Of a stretch of 64,000 nt of DNA, positions 1 to 10,050 are shown in pieces. This DNA comes from Bremia lactucae (lineage: Eukaryota; Oomycota; Peronosporomycetes; Peronosporales; Peronosporaceae): NCBI RefSeq assembly GCF_004359215.1, contig NC_090611.1, forward strand, positions 1,657,099 to 1,721,098, in the 5' to 3' direction. Each line of letters begins with the position of its first letter. The stretch's first letter is position 1. The position numbers and the translations under genes are program-made. A model generated the notes under the pieces. That model was not told the origin of the DNA, ran no database searches, and saw only the letters and a program-made list of their open reading frames with translations.

Positions 1-55
1 ACAACTCTGAACTTAGGGGTAGCTTCAGAGTCCGCGTCAGTAGGGCATCCCGCCC

Positions 56-1136
56 CTACTGCGCTCCTGCATTTCCCGACCCCTCAGTGGTCGATGCAGA
101 ACTCATGCGTCTCGCACGCTGGTTCTTGCCATCGCCCTTTGGGAAGGGAGTCCTCTTGCTGGGCATCTTTGCCCCAGCAGGGACCCTGGCATAGCAGCGA
201 GCCATCATATGGCCGCGCTTGCCGCATTTATAGCAGACAATGTCTGCATTGCCCAACTCCATGGGAGTGGCATCTGACCTCTCGGCCGACGGCTATACCA
301 AGCTGTCGCCGAGGCACTGTTGTAGGATTGCTCCGCAACCAAGGCAATTTGGATTGCCTCTTCCATCGTCGACGGCACCTTTCTGAAAAGGGCCTGTCGC
401 GATGGGTCATGCCGTTGTCCGTTCATAAACGTGGGCACCTTAATGTGCTCCGGATTCGAACCTACGGTAATGGCCGCCGACAGCGAGCGCATCTCTTGCA
501 CATACTCTTGCAGAGATCGCTTCGCCTGTCGCACTCCAAAGATGCGCGCCTAAGCAACACTTCGTTGTTCGGCGGCTGGTACATGGCGCCAATCTTTTCC
601 TTAAAGATCCCACATGTAGGGAACGCCTTAACGTCCGCCACAAGCGCCGAGTAAGCTCATTCTGAGGCCTTACCGCGCAGATGCGACATGGCGTACGACA
701 CCATCCGGCTGTCGTCCTCGATGAACTGCGCGACACCGCATTTGCTCCACGGCTAAAAACCAGTGAACGATCATGTGCGCTGCAGTTCCATCGAACTTGG
801 GCGGGTCCATCCGAATGGGCTTCGCATGACGCGGCCGGGCAGAGATCATCTCAACAGTCCTGTTGAGAGCCTCGCTCCGAGCTTCTCATACCTCAGCTCA
901 TCCTGAGTTTAAGTGATGGACTCCGCCGCAACTTGGCTCTGTGCCTCAGACGCGGTTCTCCCATGTCCGAGCACAAATGCCTCAAACTGATCCAACTGAG
1001 GAACATGTTGCTCAGGAGGACGACCCAGGAGCCTGGCCAGGGCTTGTTCACCAAGTCCCTGCGCCATATGCCCTCTCACCTCCCGATGATGTTCGGATAG
1101 GTGGGGGAAGTGAGCCCAATCAATGTTGAGGCTCAT
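56..1136 (-). pseudogene. Ty3/gypsy fam1 Gag, broken
   Basis: Nucleocapsid/capsid polyprotein of a Ty3/gypsy element, read on the minus strand from an ATG at 1136 (MSLNIDWAHFP). It is broken by a stop near 909 and by frameshifts, but the pieces line up with better copies at 5351-6208 and 33970-35050. Visible landmarks are the capsid segment RTVEML..RPHQ, the block VPTFMNGQRHDPSRQALFRK, and a C-terminal zinc knuckle CYKCGKRGHMMARC (C-x2-C-x4-H-x4-C) near 165-225. The element continues off the left edge, so protease and pol are not in the window. Its 5' LTR lies directly upstream at 1192-1711. The copy is dead by stops. The identification as Gag rests on the zinc knuckle and on the repeated copies. 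Confidence 0.85.
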
Positions 1137-1191
1137 CCTCACGTACACACGCAGAGATACGGGTCGGGGAAGGATTACAAGTGCTTCCAAG

Positions 1192-1711
1192 TGTAGGCGG
1201 GCACGTCGTAAGTGCCACGCTCTACTTAGACACACACCCTAGCACAGCGAGGAAGCGGTTAAACCAGTTTTTCTTGCGTGTAGTGAGGTAGTTGTGGTGG
1301 GCGTTAGCGACCTCACCCAACGCACTAAGTACTTTAGTTAAATGTCGTCACGGGAGCGGTATTCCGGCTCCTCGTGCGCACTTAAGTCGGAAGTTGTTTT
1401 CAGACTGATTAATATTTAATAGCATTAAATATAAATACCTATTTTTACCAGTCAAAATGTCACCTCTATCGATAACACTAACATGTATTGCGAGCGTATC
1501 TTTCTAGATACCTTGCGTAACGGATGACGCTAGCGTCATCCCTCCTAATGTGAATGCACCTGTGCACCACGTACACAAGAGTAGGTCACAATGTGAGCCA
1601 CACCCAAGTGAAGGGTCTAATTACTTCAATAAGTAATTGACCATCCCCTTAATTACACTTTGTGTAATTAACGGGGACTGTGTAACATTAGGGCAACTAT
1701 CGCCCGTTACA
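1192..1711 (-). repeat. fam1 5' LTR (minus)
   Basis: LTR of the element whose gag is at 56-1136. On the minus strand it starts TGTAACGGGCG at 1711 and ends CGCCTACA at 1192, just before a primer-binding-like stretch (CTTGGAAGCACTTGTAATCC). Related copies are at 21154-21686, 26530-27117, 29887-30205, 33698-33912 and 59404-59953. A perfect 20-bp palindrome sits in U3 at 1522-1541. Confidence 0.85.
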
Positions 1712-1902
1712 GCTTATCTGCAGTGTTGGCATTTAATTATTCAGTTTAAATGATTTAAATTCTAATTTTATCAAATAAAAATCAGTCTCGGACGTCTCTA
1801 ACCATTAAAAAAACTAAATTGCGTATACAAAATTTTGACATTAAAATAACTAGGCATACCAAATTAATTACGATTGTCTTCCACCCGTCTCCAAATTTCA
1901 GA
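1712..1902 (+). promoter_or_regulatory. 5' flank of exosome gene, abutting an LTR
   Basis: AT-rich 191-bp stretch between the outer edge of the fam1 LTR (1711) and the ATG at 1903. It must hold the core promoter of the exosome-subunit gene or share it with the LTR. I see no definite TATA box or Inr motif. The LTR's U3 end faces the gene, in divergent orientation. Confidence 0.4.
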
Positions 1903-2944
1903 ATGAGCGAAGTTACGCTGTCATTCGGCCCCGACGAGTACAAAAAGCTGTTTCCAGCCGCGTATATGCATAAGTGCCTAGCCAACAAAGTTCGAACAGA
2001 TTCGCGTGGCATTGAAGATGCTCGGAAGGTGCAGCTACAGACGAGAGTGATCCAGACTGCTGCAAGCTCTTGTCTTGTCAAACTTGGAAAAACGTCGGTG
2101 CTGTCAGCCGTAAAATTGGCAGTAGGAGCACCTGCCGTTGCCACGCCTGACCAAGGAGAAATCGGTGCGATGAGGGAAATTCTAATTGTTTAACTGTTGA
2201 TTGATGGCCATTATGTTGCTCCAGCCATCCAAGTTCACTTATCGCCGCTGTGCTCGAATCGATTTACGTTGGGTCGGCCGTCAGAAGAAGCGCAGAGCAT
2301 CGGTAGCCAGCTCACGAGAATCATCGTCGGGTATTTTGCAATCGCTTTGCCTATAATTTAGTTAGATGGTAAGTAAACAGACATTTGCTTTCGGCGTCGT
2401 AGCTCGCGTGTGGTTGAGATGGAAAGCTTAAGTATTGTTAAGGGCCAATCGGCGTGGAAGCTCATGGTCGATGTCTACAGCGTAAGTCACGACGGAAATG
2501 TGCTAGACGCTGCGCTGATATCCATCGTTGCGGCGCTCAAAACATTGAAACTTCCGGCTACTTCCATCAACGATGTGGATAATGTAGTCTCCATCGTGCC
2601 AGGTGCGTACCGTATGTAAGTATATCTTTATTAATCGATATCAATTGATTTTGCACATGCTTGCTTTCGTTTTAGATGGAGTTGCCACGCCGCTGCGTGT
2701 GGAGCACGACACTTACGCAACTTCGTTTGTCGTAGTGGATGGCGTGGTTTTAATCGACCCAAACAGTGAAGAGGAAGACATGTCTAGCGCCGCGTTCAGC
2801 ATCTCATACACCACCGAAGGCCAGCTCTGTGGTATGCACAAGGCTGGCGGCTCCACTGTCATGCCCGACGTATTAGAACAGTGCATGCTTATCGCTAAGC
2901 AGAATGCTGTGGCGTTAGCGAGGCTTGTCAGTCGTGCATTATAG
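1903..2944 (+). CDS. RRP43: Exosome complex component RRP43 / EXOSC8-like
   Basis: RNase PH-fold subunit of the RNA exosome ring, which takes part in 3'-5' RNA processing and decay in nucleus and cytoplasm; eukaryotic subunits of this type are structural, not catalytic. I place four exons: 1903-2164, 2225-2330, 2403-2602 and 2676-2944. Introns are 60, 72 and 73 bp, all GT..AG (GTGCGA, GTATTT, GTGCGT donors). The joined frame is open and gives 278 residues, close to the usual 275 or so of EXOSC8. Recognisable blocks in order are SSCLVKLGKTSVLSAVKL, PLCSNRFTLGRPSEEAQ, KLMVDVYSVSHDGNVLDA, ATSFVVVDGVVLIDP and GGSTVMPDVLEQCM, matching the family along its whole length. The ATG at 1903 is chosen because it gives the family N-terminus; an upstream in-frame extension has no counterpart. 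The gene looks intact. The carboxypeptidase starts 214 bp downstream on the same strand. Confidence 0.9.
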
Positions 2945-3158
2945 ATTCAAGCTGACACATATAAAACCACGGTAAACGTGTTCATTTTTTAAATTCAAGT
3001 GACTTTATCCATTTCAGACAATTGTATCTTTTGCTCGTGTGTGTTACATTCACTCTTTACCTACCCACTTCAATTTGTAAAAAAGATCCGACAGGTCGTA
3101 CGGTCAGGGTGCGTGCGGCTGCGGGAAGCAGAACACGAGAAGTGAGTAGACTAGCGCT

Positions 3159-4951
3159 ATGAACGAAAGCACGCCGTTAAAGCCTTCGTCTGCTCCGACC
3201 GCACCATCCGCGGCCATATCCACCGTGCCCTCGCGCATAGTGGCGCATAGTCGACCACCGAAACATGTGCGACTGTCATCCACGACTTCGCGAATCCTTG
3301 GCACTGTGACAACGGCGGCACTGATAGTGGTAGTAGCCGTCTACACTATCAACGGAAGCACAGAAGCAGTTGGTGGACAAGGACTAAAAGTTGTGACGGA
3401 CAGTACAATGAATGCGGCTACTACGACACTTCGAAGTGTCGACTCTGTCGAGGTGCTGGACAGTCAAACCGAAGACATGCACAACGACGATGTACTCTTT
3501 CTACCAGGTTTTGGAGCTCCATTAGAGAAGCAGGTGCGTTACAAACACACTCTTCTTGAAAAACACGATTATACGGGTGGTGCTTCTATCCGTGCTTTGG
3601 CGATTTTGGCCGATAGCACTATTTGCGTAAAATTATTAGCCGTGCTGATATTCATCGTCGGCCCGTGCCACGGTTATTATGTGTGTTATGTGAATAGTAT
3701 GCTGGCTTGTTTGGAGTGAACAAGGTGAATGCAGGCAAACTCTTTTACTGGTTCTTTGAGACGCGAGCGCCCATGCAGATCGACGATGGAACTCCGTTGC
3801 TACTCTGGCTCAACGGTGGACCTGGAGCGTCATCGATGACGGGACTCTTAACAGAAATGGGGCCCTATCGTCTTACAAAAGAGCGGAAGCTGATTCCGCA
3901 CGTTCATTCGTGGACCAATATTGGTCACATGCTGTTCATCGATCAGCCTTTCGGGACAGGATATTCGTCAGTGCGTGATGAAAAAGGGTATGTCAATTCC
4001 CAAGAGGAAGCTGCAAAGCAGCTTTATAGTGGTCTACAGGTTTTCTTTCGACGGCACCCAGAATACAAATTCAACCCGCTGTATGTGTGTGGCGAATCGT
4101 ATGCAGGCAAATATGCGCTGTCAATTTCACACTACATTCATTTAAAAAACAGTGGCTTTCTAAACCAAGATGGCTTGATTATTAATCTTACCGGTGTAGC
4201 AATTGGAAATGGCGACATGTGGCCGGTATTGCAAACTCGGTCGGTCCCAGACTTTGCCATTGCTTTAGGCCTCATTGACTCTGAGCAGTATGAAGATGCA
4301 AATGTTCAAATTAGTGTATGTGAAGAGCTCCACCGGCAAGGCCGCGATGTGGATGCCTTTCATGTGTGCCACGCAGTCACCCAAAAGATTTATGAGGCCG
4401 CAGGAACTCCTTTTATTTATGACATTCGCCAGTCAGTCAACACGTTGATCGACTTGAATATGCTTCTTTCGAGTTATTTTAATGACGATGCAGTGCGTCG
4501 AGCGCTGAACGTGCCTCTGGGAACGCCATGGAAATCGGTGGACGGATCCGCTTATGGTACGTCACCAGCGGCACCACCGATTGTGCGCCATTTGCAGCAG
4601 GATGAGATGCTGGACGTGCCCATTGACGTGTTCCGGGACCTTCTTGATAATTATAAGGTGTTGTTCTATGCTGGCAATATGGACGGTTCAGTGTGCAACA
4701 ATTTGGGTGTTGGACGGATTATCGATCGACTTGCATGGACAGACACTACCAAGTATCGTGTGGCTAAACGCCAGCCTTGGATGGTTGACGGTGGAGTGGC
4801 AGGACTGGTCAAGTCTGCAGGTAATATGAGCTACGTTGTCGTGCTAAACTCGGGTCACCTCGTACCTGCAGACCAACCAGAAGCCTCGTTGGACATGATG
4901 CGGCGATTTATCAACAATGAACCATTCTTCACGCTGTTTCGCAGTACTTGA
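3159..4951 (+). CDS. Serine carboxypeptidase (peptidase S10), membrane-anchored
   Basis: Serine exopeptidase removing C-terminal residues, normally vacuolar or secreted. Exon 1 is 3159-3533 and exon 2 is 3698-4951, with a phase-0 GT..AG intron of 164 bp; the product is 542 residues. Residues about 46-64 (ILGTVTTAALIVVVAVY) form one hydrophobic segment after a basic, Ser/Pro-rich tail, so a type II membrane anchor is more likely than a cleaved signal peptide. The catalytic triad is visible: Ser259 in GESYAGKY, Asp454 in NMDGSVCN, His512 in SGHLVPADQPE. The substrate-binding loop reads NGGPGASS where most relatives have NGGPGCSS. The substrate cannot be told from sequence. The exon junction restores the family block YAGLFGVNKVNAGKLFYWFF. 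The gene looks intact. Little is recognisable in the 214 bp upstream. Confidence 0.9.
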
Positions 4952-5337
4952 GTGTATTGGGCAGCCTGTTTCGTGGCCCACGTTTCTTTCATTAAGAAAG
5001 TAATGAGCAAGTTTTCATGTAAAAGGCGATACACACTTTCATACACACTAAAGCTTCGGAATGTTTCGATTAGCAGTACTGCGTAAGCCGGCTGAACACT
5101 TTTATTCTCAAACCTAAATGCCAAAAGATGACAGCTACGAAACAAGATGTAATAACGTGTCAATATCTAATTCTTCTGTGATAAAGAATTTTTAACTTCT
5201 CGATATACAATTTAAGTCTCGCGAGGTTTCTTTGCCATACGATCCATTAATGGCGGTGTTTACCAAAACTCGCAAATAACCCCCAAAAATTAAAATTGTA
5301 TGATATAGTTTAAAAAAGGCAATTAGCGAGTTAAAGC
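4952..5337. other. Intergenic, 3' flank of carboxypeptidase
   Basis: About 390 bp of AT-rich sequence after the carboxypeptidase stop, ending where truncated fam1 gag sequence begins. No gene, LTR end or RNA gene is recognised; the insertion point lacks a visible LTR. Confidence 0.5.
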
Positions 5338-6208
5338 AGTTTGAGGCATTGTGCTCGGACAGCGGAGGGCCGCGTCCGAGGCGCAGAGCTATGCTGCGGT
5401 GGAGTCCGTCACCCAGACTCAGGATGAGCTGAGGCATGAGCAAGCTTGGAGCGAGGCTGTCAACAGGACTGTTGAGATGCTCTCCGCTCGGCCGCATCAG
5501 CTGAGGCCCATTCGGATGGACACGCCCAAGTTCGATGGAACTGCAGCGCGCACGATTGTCCACTGGCTGTTAGCCGTGGAGCAATGCGGTGTCGCGCAGC
5601 TCAACGAGGAAGACAGCCGGATGGTGTCGCACGCCATGTCGCACCTGCGCAGTAAGGCCTCAGTGTGGGCTTACTCGGCGCTTATGGCGGACGTTAAGGT
5701 GTTCCCTACATGGGTGATCTTCAAGGTAAGAATTCGCGCCATGTACCAGCCGCCGAACAACGAAGTTTTGCTTCAGACGCGCTTCTTTGGAGCGCGACAG
5801 GCGAAGCGATCTCTGCAAGAGTATGTGCAAGAGATGCGCTCGCTGTCGGCGTTCATTGCCGTGGGTCCGATTCCGGAGCACATTAAGGTGCCCACGTTTA
5901 TAAACGGACTACGACATGACCCATCGCGACAGGCCTTTTTCAGAAAGGTGCCGTCGACGATGGAAGAGGCAATCCAAATTGCCTTAGTTGAGGAGCAATC
6001 CTACAACAGTGCCTCGGCGACAGCTTGGTATAAGTCGTCGGCCGAGGGGTCAGATGACACTCCCATGGAGTTGAGCGATCCAGACGTTGTCTGCTATATA
6101 TGCGGCAAGCGCGGCCATATCATGGCTCGCTGCTATGCCAGGATCTCTGCCGGGGCGAAGACGCCCAGCAAGAGGACTCCCTACCCAAAGGGCGATGGCA
6201 AGAACTAG
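5338..6208 (+). pseudogene. Ty3/gypsy fam1 Gag, 5'-truncated
   Basis: Best-preserved Gag of the window: 285 codons open from 5351 to a stop at 6208. It lacks the first ~70 residues seen in the copy at 33970 and has no LTR in front, so it is 5'-truncated. It keeps the capsid region (FDGTAARTIVHWLL, QAKRSLQEYVQEMRSLSA, VPTFINGLRHDPSRQAFFRK) and the zinc knuckle CYICGKRGHIMARC near 6090-6132. The stop at 6208 replaces a Gln codon read through in sister copies (KGDGKN-stop against KGDGKNQRARR), so the tail is lost. The protease remnant follows at 6330. Confidence 0.85.
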
Positions 6209-6329
6209 CGTGTGAGACGCATGAGTTCTGCATCGACCACTGAGGGGTCGGGAAATGCAGGAGCGCAGTAGGGGCGGGATGCCCTACTGACGCAGACTCT
6301 GAAGCTACCCCTAAGTTTAGAGTTGTAGA

Positions 6330-6946
6330 ACAAATTGGTAGCATAGTCCCTGAGGTTTCGAAATTTCGGACCTCAACCCTGCTGGTCTATAGCGCTCAAG
6401 TACGAGGCTATGACCGGGGATGACCCTCCAGTGGATTCGGGTGCATCACAAAAATTTGTAAAACTCGCGGCTGTAAGAAGTGACCGGCGATGTTTAAGTC
6501 GCTTTGCCAGGATGGCAAGCGAGAAGAGGCGACCGTTCGTTTAGCGAACGGCACGCTCGTTACGTCTGAGGGAGTCAGGTAGAATCGCCTTTAGCTTTAG
6601 TGACTTCTCTTGTAAAGAGAAGTTCACAGTGCTAGGTATGGAGAGTCCGTATGACCTCATCATCCTAGGTATGCCATGGTTAGTAAAACACCAACCATGG
6701 ATAGACTGGCGTACACGCACAGTTGCGAACTCTTCGCAGGACACCGGAAAGGATGTGCTCTTGCGAGAGCCGTACGCAACTGATGTCGTGTCGAACACAG
6801 TTGAGGGTGCGTTGACGGGATGTCAAACGTCACCAGTATTGAATGATGTTTTGCCTTTCGCTTATACACAAGGCATGATCTCATCCTGGGTAATACCTGA
6901 CTTGAACGTTATGATTCATGAATTGATTGGAAGTCTAAAAACGTAG
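6330..6946 (+). pseudogene. Ty3/gypsy fam1 aspartic protease remnant
   Basis: Retropepsin-like region following fam1 gag in several frames. The C-terminal landmark LGMESPYDLIILGMPWLVKH..WIDWR is clear from 6629 and matches the copy at 35316-35525. The catalytic loop is damaged: the stretch near 6431 reads VDSGASQKF in a shifted frame. Downstream, fam1 sequence gives way to fam2 linker sequence around 6960-6990, so the element is a mosaic or has a second element joined to it. Confidence 0.7.
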
Positions 6947-6959
6947 ACGAAACGCGCAA

Positions 6960-8085
6960 TGTTCCAAGCGAAGCTTCGGCGAGTAGGTGACCCATCTTGC
7001 TATGCAACTAAAGCGCTATCGGCGCGAGCCATGCCGGACTCCGTCAGTGTTAGATGCTGTAGTGTCTGAGTTTATTTACTCTAGTGTCGCTGAAATTAGT
7101 CTCTAGCGTGACTCATTGACTGATTGTGGAACAACACCTTATTCGCTAAGTGACACAAGTTGTGATAACGAATCACTGAATGCTGAAATATTTGTGGGCC
7201 CCAGGCCTGAGTCATCAAAAGTGTGATTTCACAAAAGGAAGCGGAGTGGCATGCATAATTTCACCGAGTGAGGCCCCCGTGTTGGCACCACACTAAATGC
7301 GATAACGACCTTGTTGCCGATACGCTGAGATATTTCGAGCTACACCTGAATAATGCACGTGTGGTGACACGCAAAAGTTCGCTAAAAAATGAGCGCGAGT
7401 TCTGCAACTCTCCATTGGACGTCGAGCTAGACATTGGATCTCGTATTGAACACGAAGCTTTTATCCCTGCTTTGCGCAGAGACGGCAGAGACACGAGCTG
7501 GTTACTGCCAGACGCAACGCGTACAGAGGATATATGGATAGGCACATCAATGGAATGACTAATCAACGTTAAGGTTGGCGTTAGCATGGAAGATATATTA
7601 TCGCTATATGTTATTTTAGAGCTAGACGATATCTGTCGATGAGTTCGGCCGGACCTTACACGGTGCTTATTCGATCTAATATTAGTTGAGTTGAGCTCAT
7701 CGTCACTTCTGGATGAAGCCGTCGTCAAAGGCACAAAAGTGTCAGTTAGGGCGCGTATCGGATAGGCGTTCCTTTAAAACGTTCATATCCACTCTTTCCA
7801 TTTGACATCTGATAGAAGGATGCGTCAAAAATTTGACCGAGTTCCGTGAACCAAATCCTACTATGTCACACGACAGTGGCCTTTACCAGAATAACAGTGT
7901 GACGTCTTCAACATTTTTTAAGTGCTAAGAACGCGGCTGGATTGGTGCTTTGAGCAAGTCTCTCCATTCGACATCAACAATTTGTGTCGAGAAGTCAAAC
8001 GGTAAGTGGTGCACTGTGCATGCTTACAGTAAGCTTAATGCAGCCACTGTATTAGCACATACACCAATTTCTAGAATATAGATTC
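6960..8085 (+). pseudogene. fam2 protease-RT linker and start of RT
   Basis: Degenerate pol segment. SDTSCDNESLNAE near 7150 and the stretch 7268-7558 (SPLDVELDIGS, EHEAFIP) match the linker at 14484-13939, and LELDDICRDEFGRTL near 7610 matches [15 protein letters not shown] near 16205. HDSGLYQ near 7870 and VHAYSKLNAATVLAHTPIS near 8010-8070 are the entry blocks of reverse transcriptase. Reading stops at about 8085, where other sequence is inserted. Stops and frameshifts throughout. Confidence 0.7.
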
Positions 8086-8089
8086 TTTT

Positions 8090-8205
8090 TCTTTTGGTCG
8101 GTCGTTCAAGAAGCGTTCGACTAGAAAACGCTTCTCCCCATTTGAATCCGTCAAAGGATTTGGGGGGGAAACTCGGTTTTGCCTCACACGTTCAGCCCAA
8201 GTCAT
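8090..8205 (+). other. Fragment of fam3 accessory ORF
   Basis: About 115 bp resembling 43577-43690, part of the fam3 accessory antisense ORF (pattern: gttcaagaagcg..., aacgcttctccccatttgaa). It sits between the RT start of the fam2 pol and a pogo-like transposon, so it is a patch of foreign element sequence. Confidence 0.55.
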
Positions 8206-8289
8206 AACGATGGTGAATCACGTCCTCCGTTATTTACGAAAGACGTACAGCACTTTTCCCACAACACTCACAGCATTCAGCTGCACTGA

Positions 8290-9640
8290 AATTGGCAATT
8301 AGTTTTCGTCTGACCCGTCGTCTCCGTCGAAAACCTCGTTTTTTTTCGTCTGCGTTGCTTAACATCAATTCTACCAGCTCGTTGTCCGTCAGCTCAACTT
8401 GCGCTTCCTGGGCTTCCTCGATTGGATTGAGAAGGTTTGCGAATGAGATGGGATGGCGAATACGAAAGGCGTCGATTGCATTTTGAAATTCGTTTTCGAT
8501 TGCTTATTCCTCTGTGTCGAGGTCCGCTTCAGTACGCAGTTGAATTCGATTGTCGCAGAGTTTAGTGCGTATAACAATTAGCAATTACCGATTCTGACAG
8601 CTCTTCCCATGCAGCTTTGCTTCAGCTCATTGCCGTAAGCTGATCAACTTTGTAAATATTGACTGCGTCTTGTTCGTCCCGATCGAGCGCGTCCTGCAGC
8701 GGATAGCAGCGAAAGTGTCGTTTAAAAGCTGCAATTAGTCCAGCATCCAGAGGCTGAATCTTTGAAGTTGTATTTGGCGGGAGCAAAATCAGCTCAATAT
8801 TAGAGATGTCTAATTCTGCAAGGATGTGCGATGGCGCATTATCGTACAGAAGTGCGACTTGTCAATTTTTTGCTTATAATTTGTCGTCAAAGCGCTTTAG
8901 CCACTCTTGGAAGAGTTTGTTTGTCATCCAAGCTTGTTATTTTAGCGACAAAAGAAGCCAAGCTCCTCGCCAGATGTTTTGTAAAGAGCTCGGGGCTTTG
9001 CGCGTGACCGATGATGAGCGGTTTGAGCCGATGTGAGCCATCTGCATTTGCAGTGAAGGCAAGAGTACATCTTGTTTTGTCTTTTTTTACCCTTCGATTT
9101 GCACGCGCGCAATTGTTTTGTCCGGAGATTCGATAGAAGAGATTAGTCTTATCCATATTCTAGATGTCGCGTAGCTCGTATTTTGTAGCTCTCTTTTAAG
9201 GCTGGTAGCGCTTCTTCGATCGTCTTCATGTTAGCAAATCCGCTCTCGCCGTGCGACCTGAAAGCCTTGAAGTCATAGCAAGATTTGAACTTCTTAATCC
9301 ATCCATTTGAGAAGGATAACGCGCTTTAGATATTCAGGGGCTCTGTGAACCTTGCAGCTTTTGACTTGATAAGCTCTGTTGTGATACAGACACGCCGGGC
9401 TTCGCATTGAAAACCCACTCTGCAAGCACTTGATCTAGTTCGGTGTGTTTGGCAGTGCGAGCGCGCTACAAACGTCATATACAGTATTAGCAGCCATTTG
9501 TGAAAAAATGAAGATTTCCGAAATTATTTTTACCTTAGCCTCGAGGCTCTATGAATCCATAGCTTCATACTCGCATCGCTTTTTCAAATGGAACTTATTG
9601 TGCTTTGAGGAGGAGGATTTAGTAGGTTAAGTTATTGCTT
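8290..9640 (-). pseudogene. pogo/Tigger-like (Tc1-mariner) DDE transposase
   Basis: DNA-transposon transposase remnant on the minus strand, about 450 codons with frameshifts. N-terminal DNA-binding parts are visible: SLEAKVKIISEIFIFSQM (helix-turn-helix, near 9500-9560), HTELDQVLAEWVFNAKPG (CENP-B type, near 9400-9455) and NGWIKKFKSCYDFKAFRSHG. The DDE_1 catalytic core follows: MDKTNLFYRISGQN (first Asp, 9156), NADGSHRLKPLIIGHA, LLYDNAPSH (second Asp) and LLPPNTTSKIQPLDAGLIAA (third Asp). The C-terminus is basic (KQRRRKKRGFRRRRRVRR). The order and spacing fit the pogo/Tigger/Fot family. It lies inside the RT of a fam2 gypsy element, so it inserted there. Stops make it inactive. Confidence 0.85.
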
Positions 9641-10015
9641 TGCCTGAGCGCAAAGAGCAGCTTGAGTCAAGCGTGGAAACTCCTCATGCTGTCAACAGAT
9701 TTTAAACTTTTCTCTGTTCGTGAGGTTTTGAGAGCCTAGGCGATTATAACTTAATTGGTAGAGTGTTAGATTGTGGGTTGCTTTGGGGGCATCTTGTGTG
9801 TGTGTGTGGGGGAGGGTTGGGATACTGAGATGTTAATTTGGCTGTGTTTTGGGTCGGAAGGAGGAAGAGCACTTCGACGCTTGTCTTGATGTTGTGTCAC
9901 ATGGCACTTCCGGCCAATTAGAGTGCGCGCCTCTTTTGTTCGATAAAAATAACAGCTAGGAGAGGTACATCACGCATCTGATATCCTCCGACGCTTGATA
10001 TTTTTGCTTCAAAGG

Positions 10016-10050
10016 GAACTATTATTTAACAGAGGTCAGACTGTACTCAC
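10016..10050 (-). repeat. Candidate terminal inverted repeat of pogo-like transposon
   Basis: On the minus strand this reads TACAGTCTGACCTCTGTT, the style of Fot/pogo termini (AGT..ACCTCTRTWTAA). The RT sequence of the host gypsy element resumes just beyond. A matching left end near 8206-8290 is not clear, only a weak cacgtcctccgttatttac. Confidence 0.45.

Noticed and set aside
94..654. 186-codon plus-strand reading frame
   Set aside because: It is the mirror of the fam1 gag on the minus strand (56-1136); its composition and repeats follow gag codons.
1782..2144. 120-codon minus-strand frame over the exosome gene
   Set aside because: Lies entirely opposite exon 1 of a well-supported gene and has no recognisable domain.
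8806..9036. 76-codon plus-strand frame
   Set aside because: Mirror of the transposase catalytic core on the minus strand.
9700..9900. GT-rich stretch as a microsatellite of note
   Set aside because: The tgtgtgtgtg run is short, about 10-12 bp, and unremarkable.
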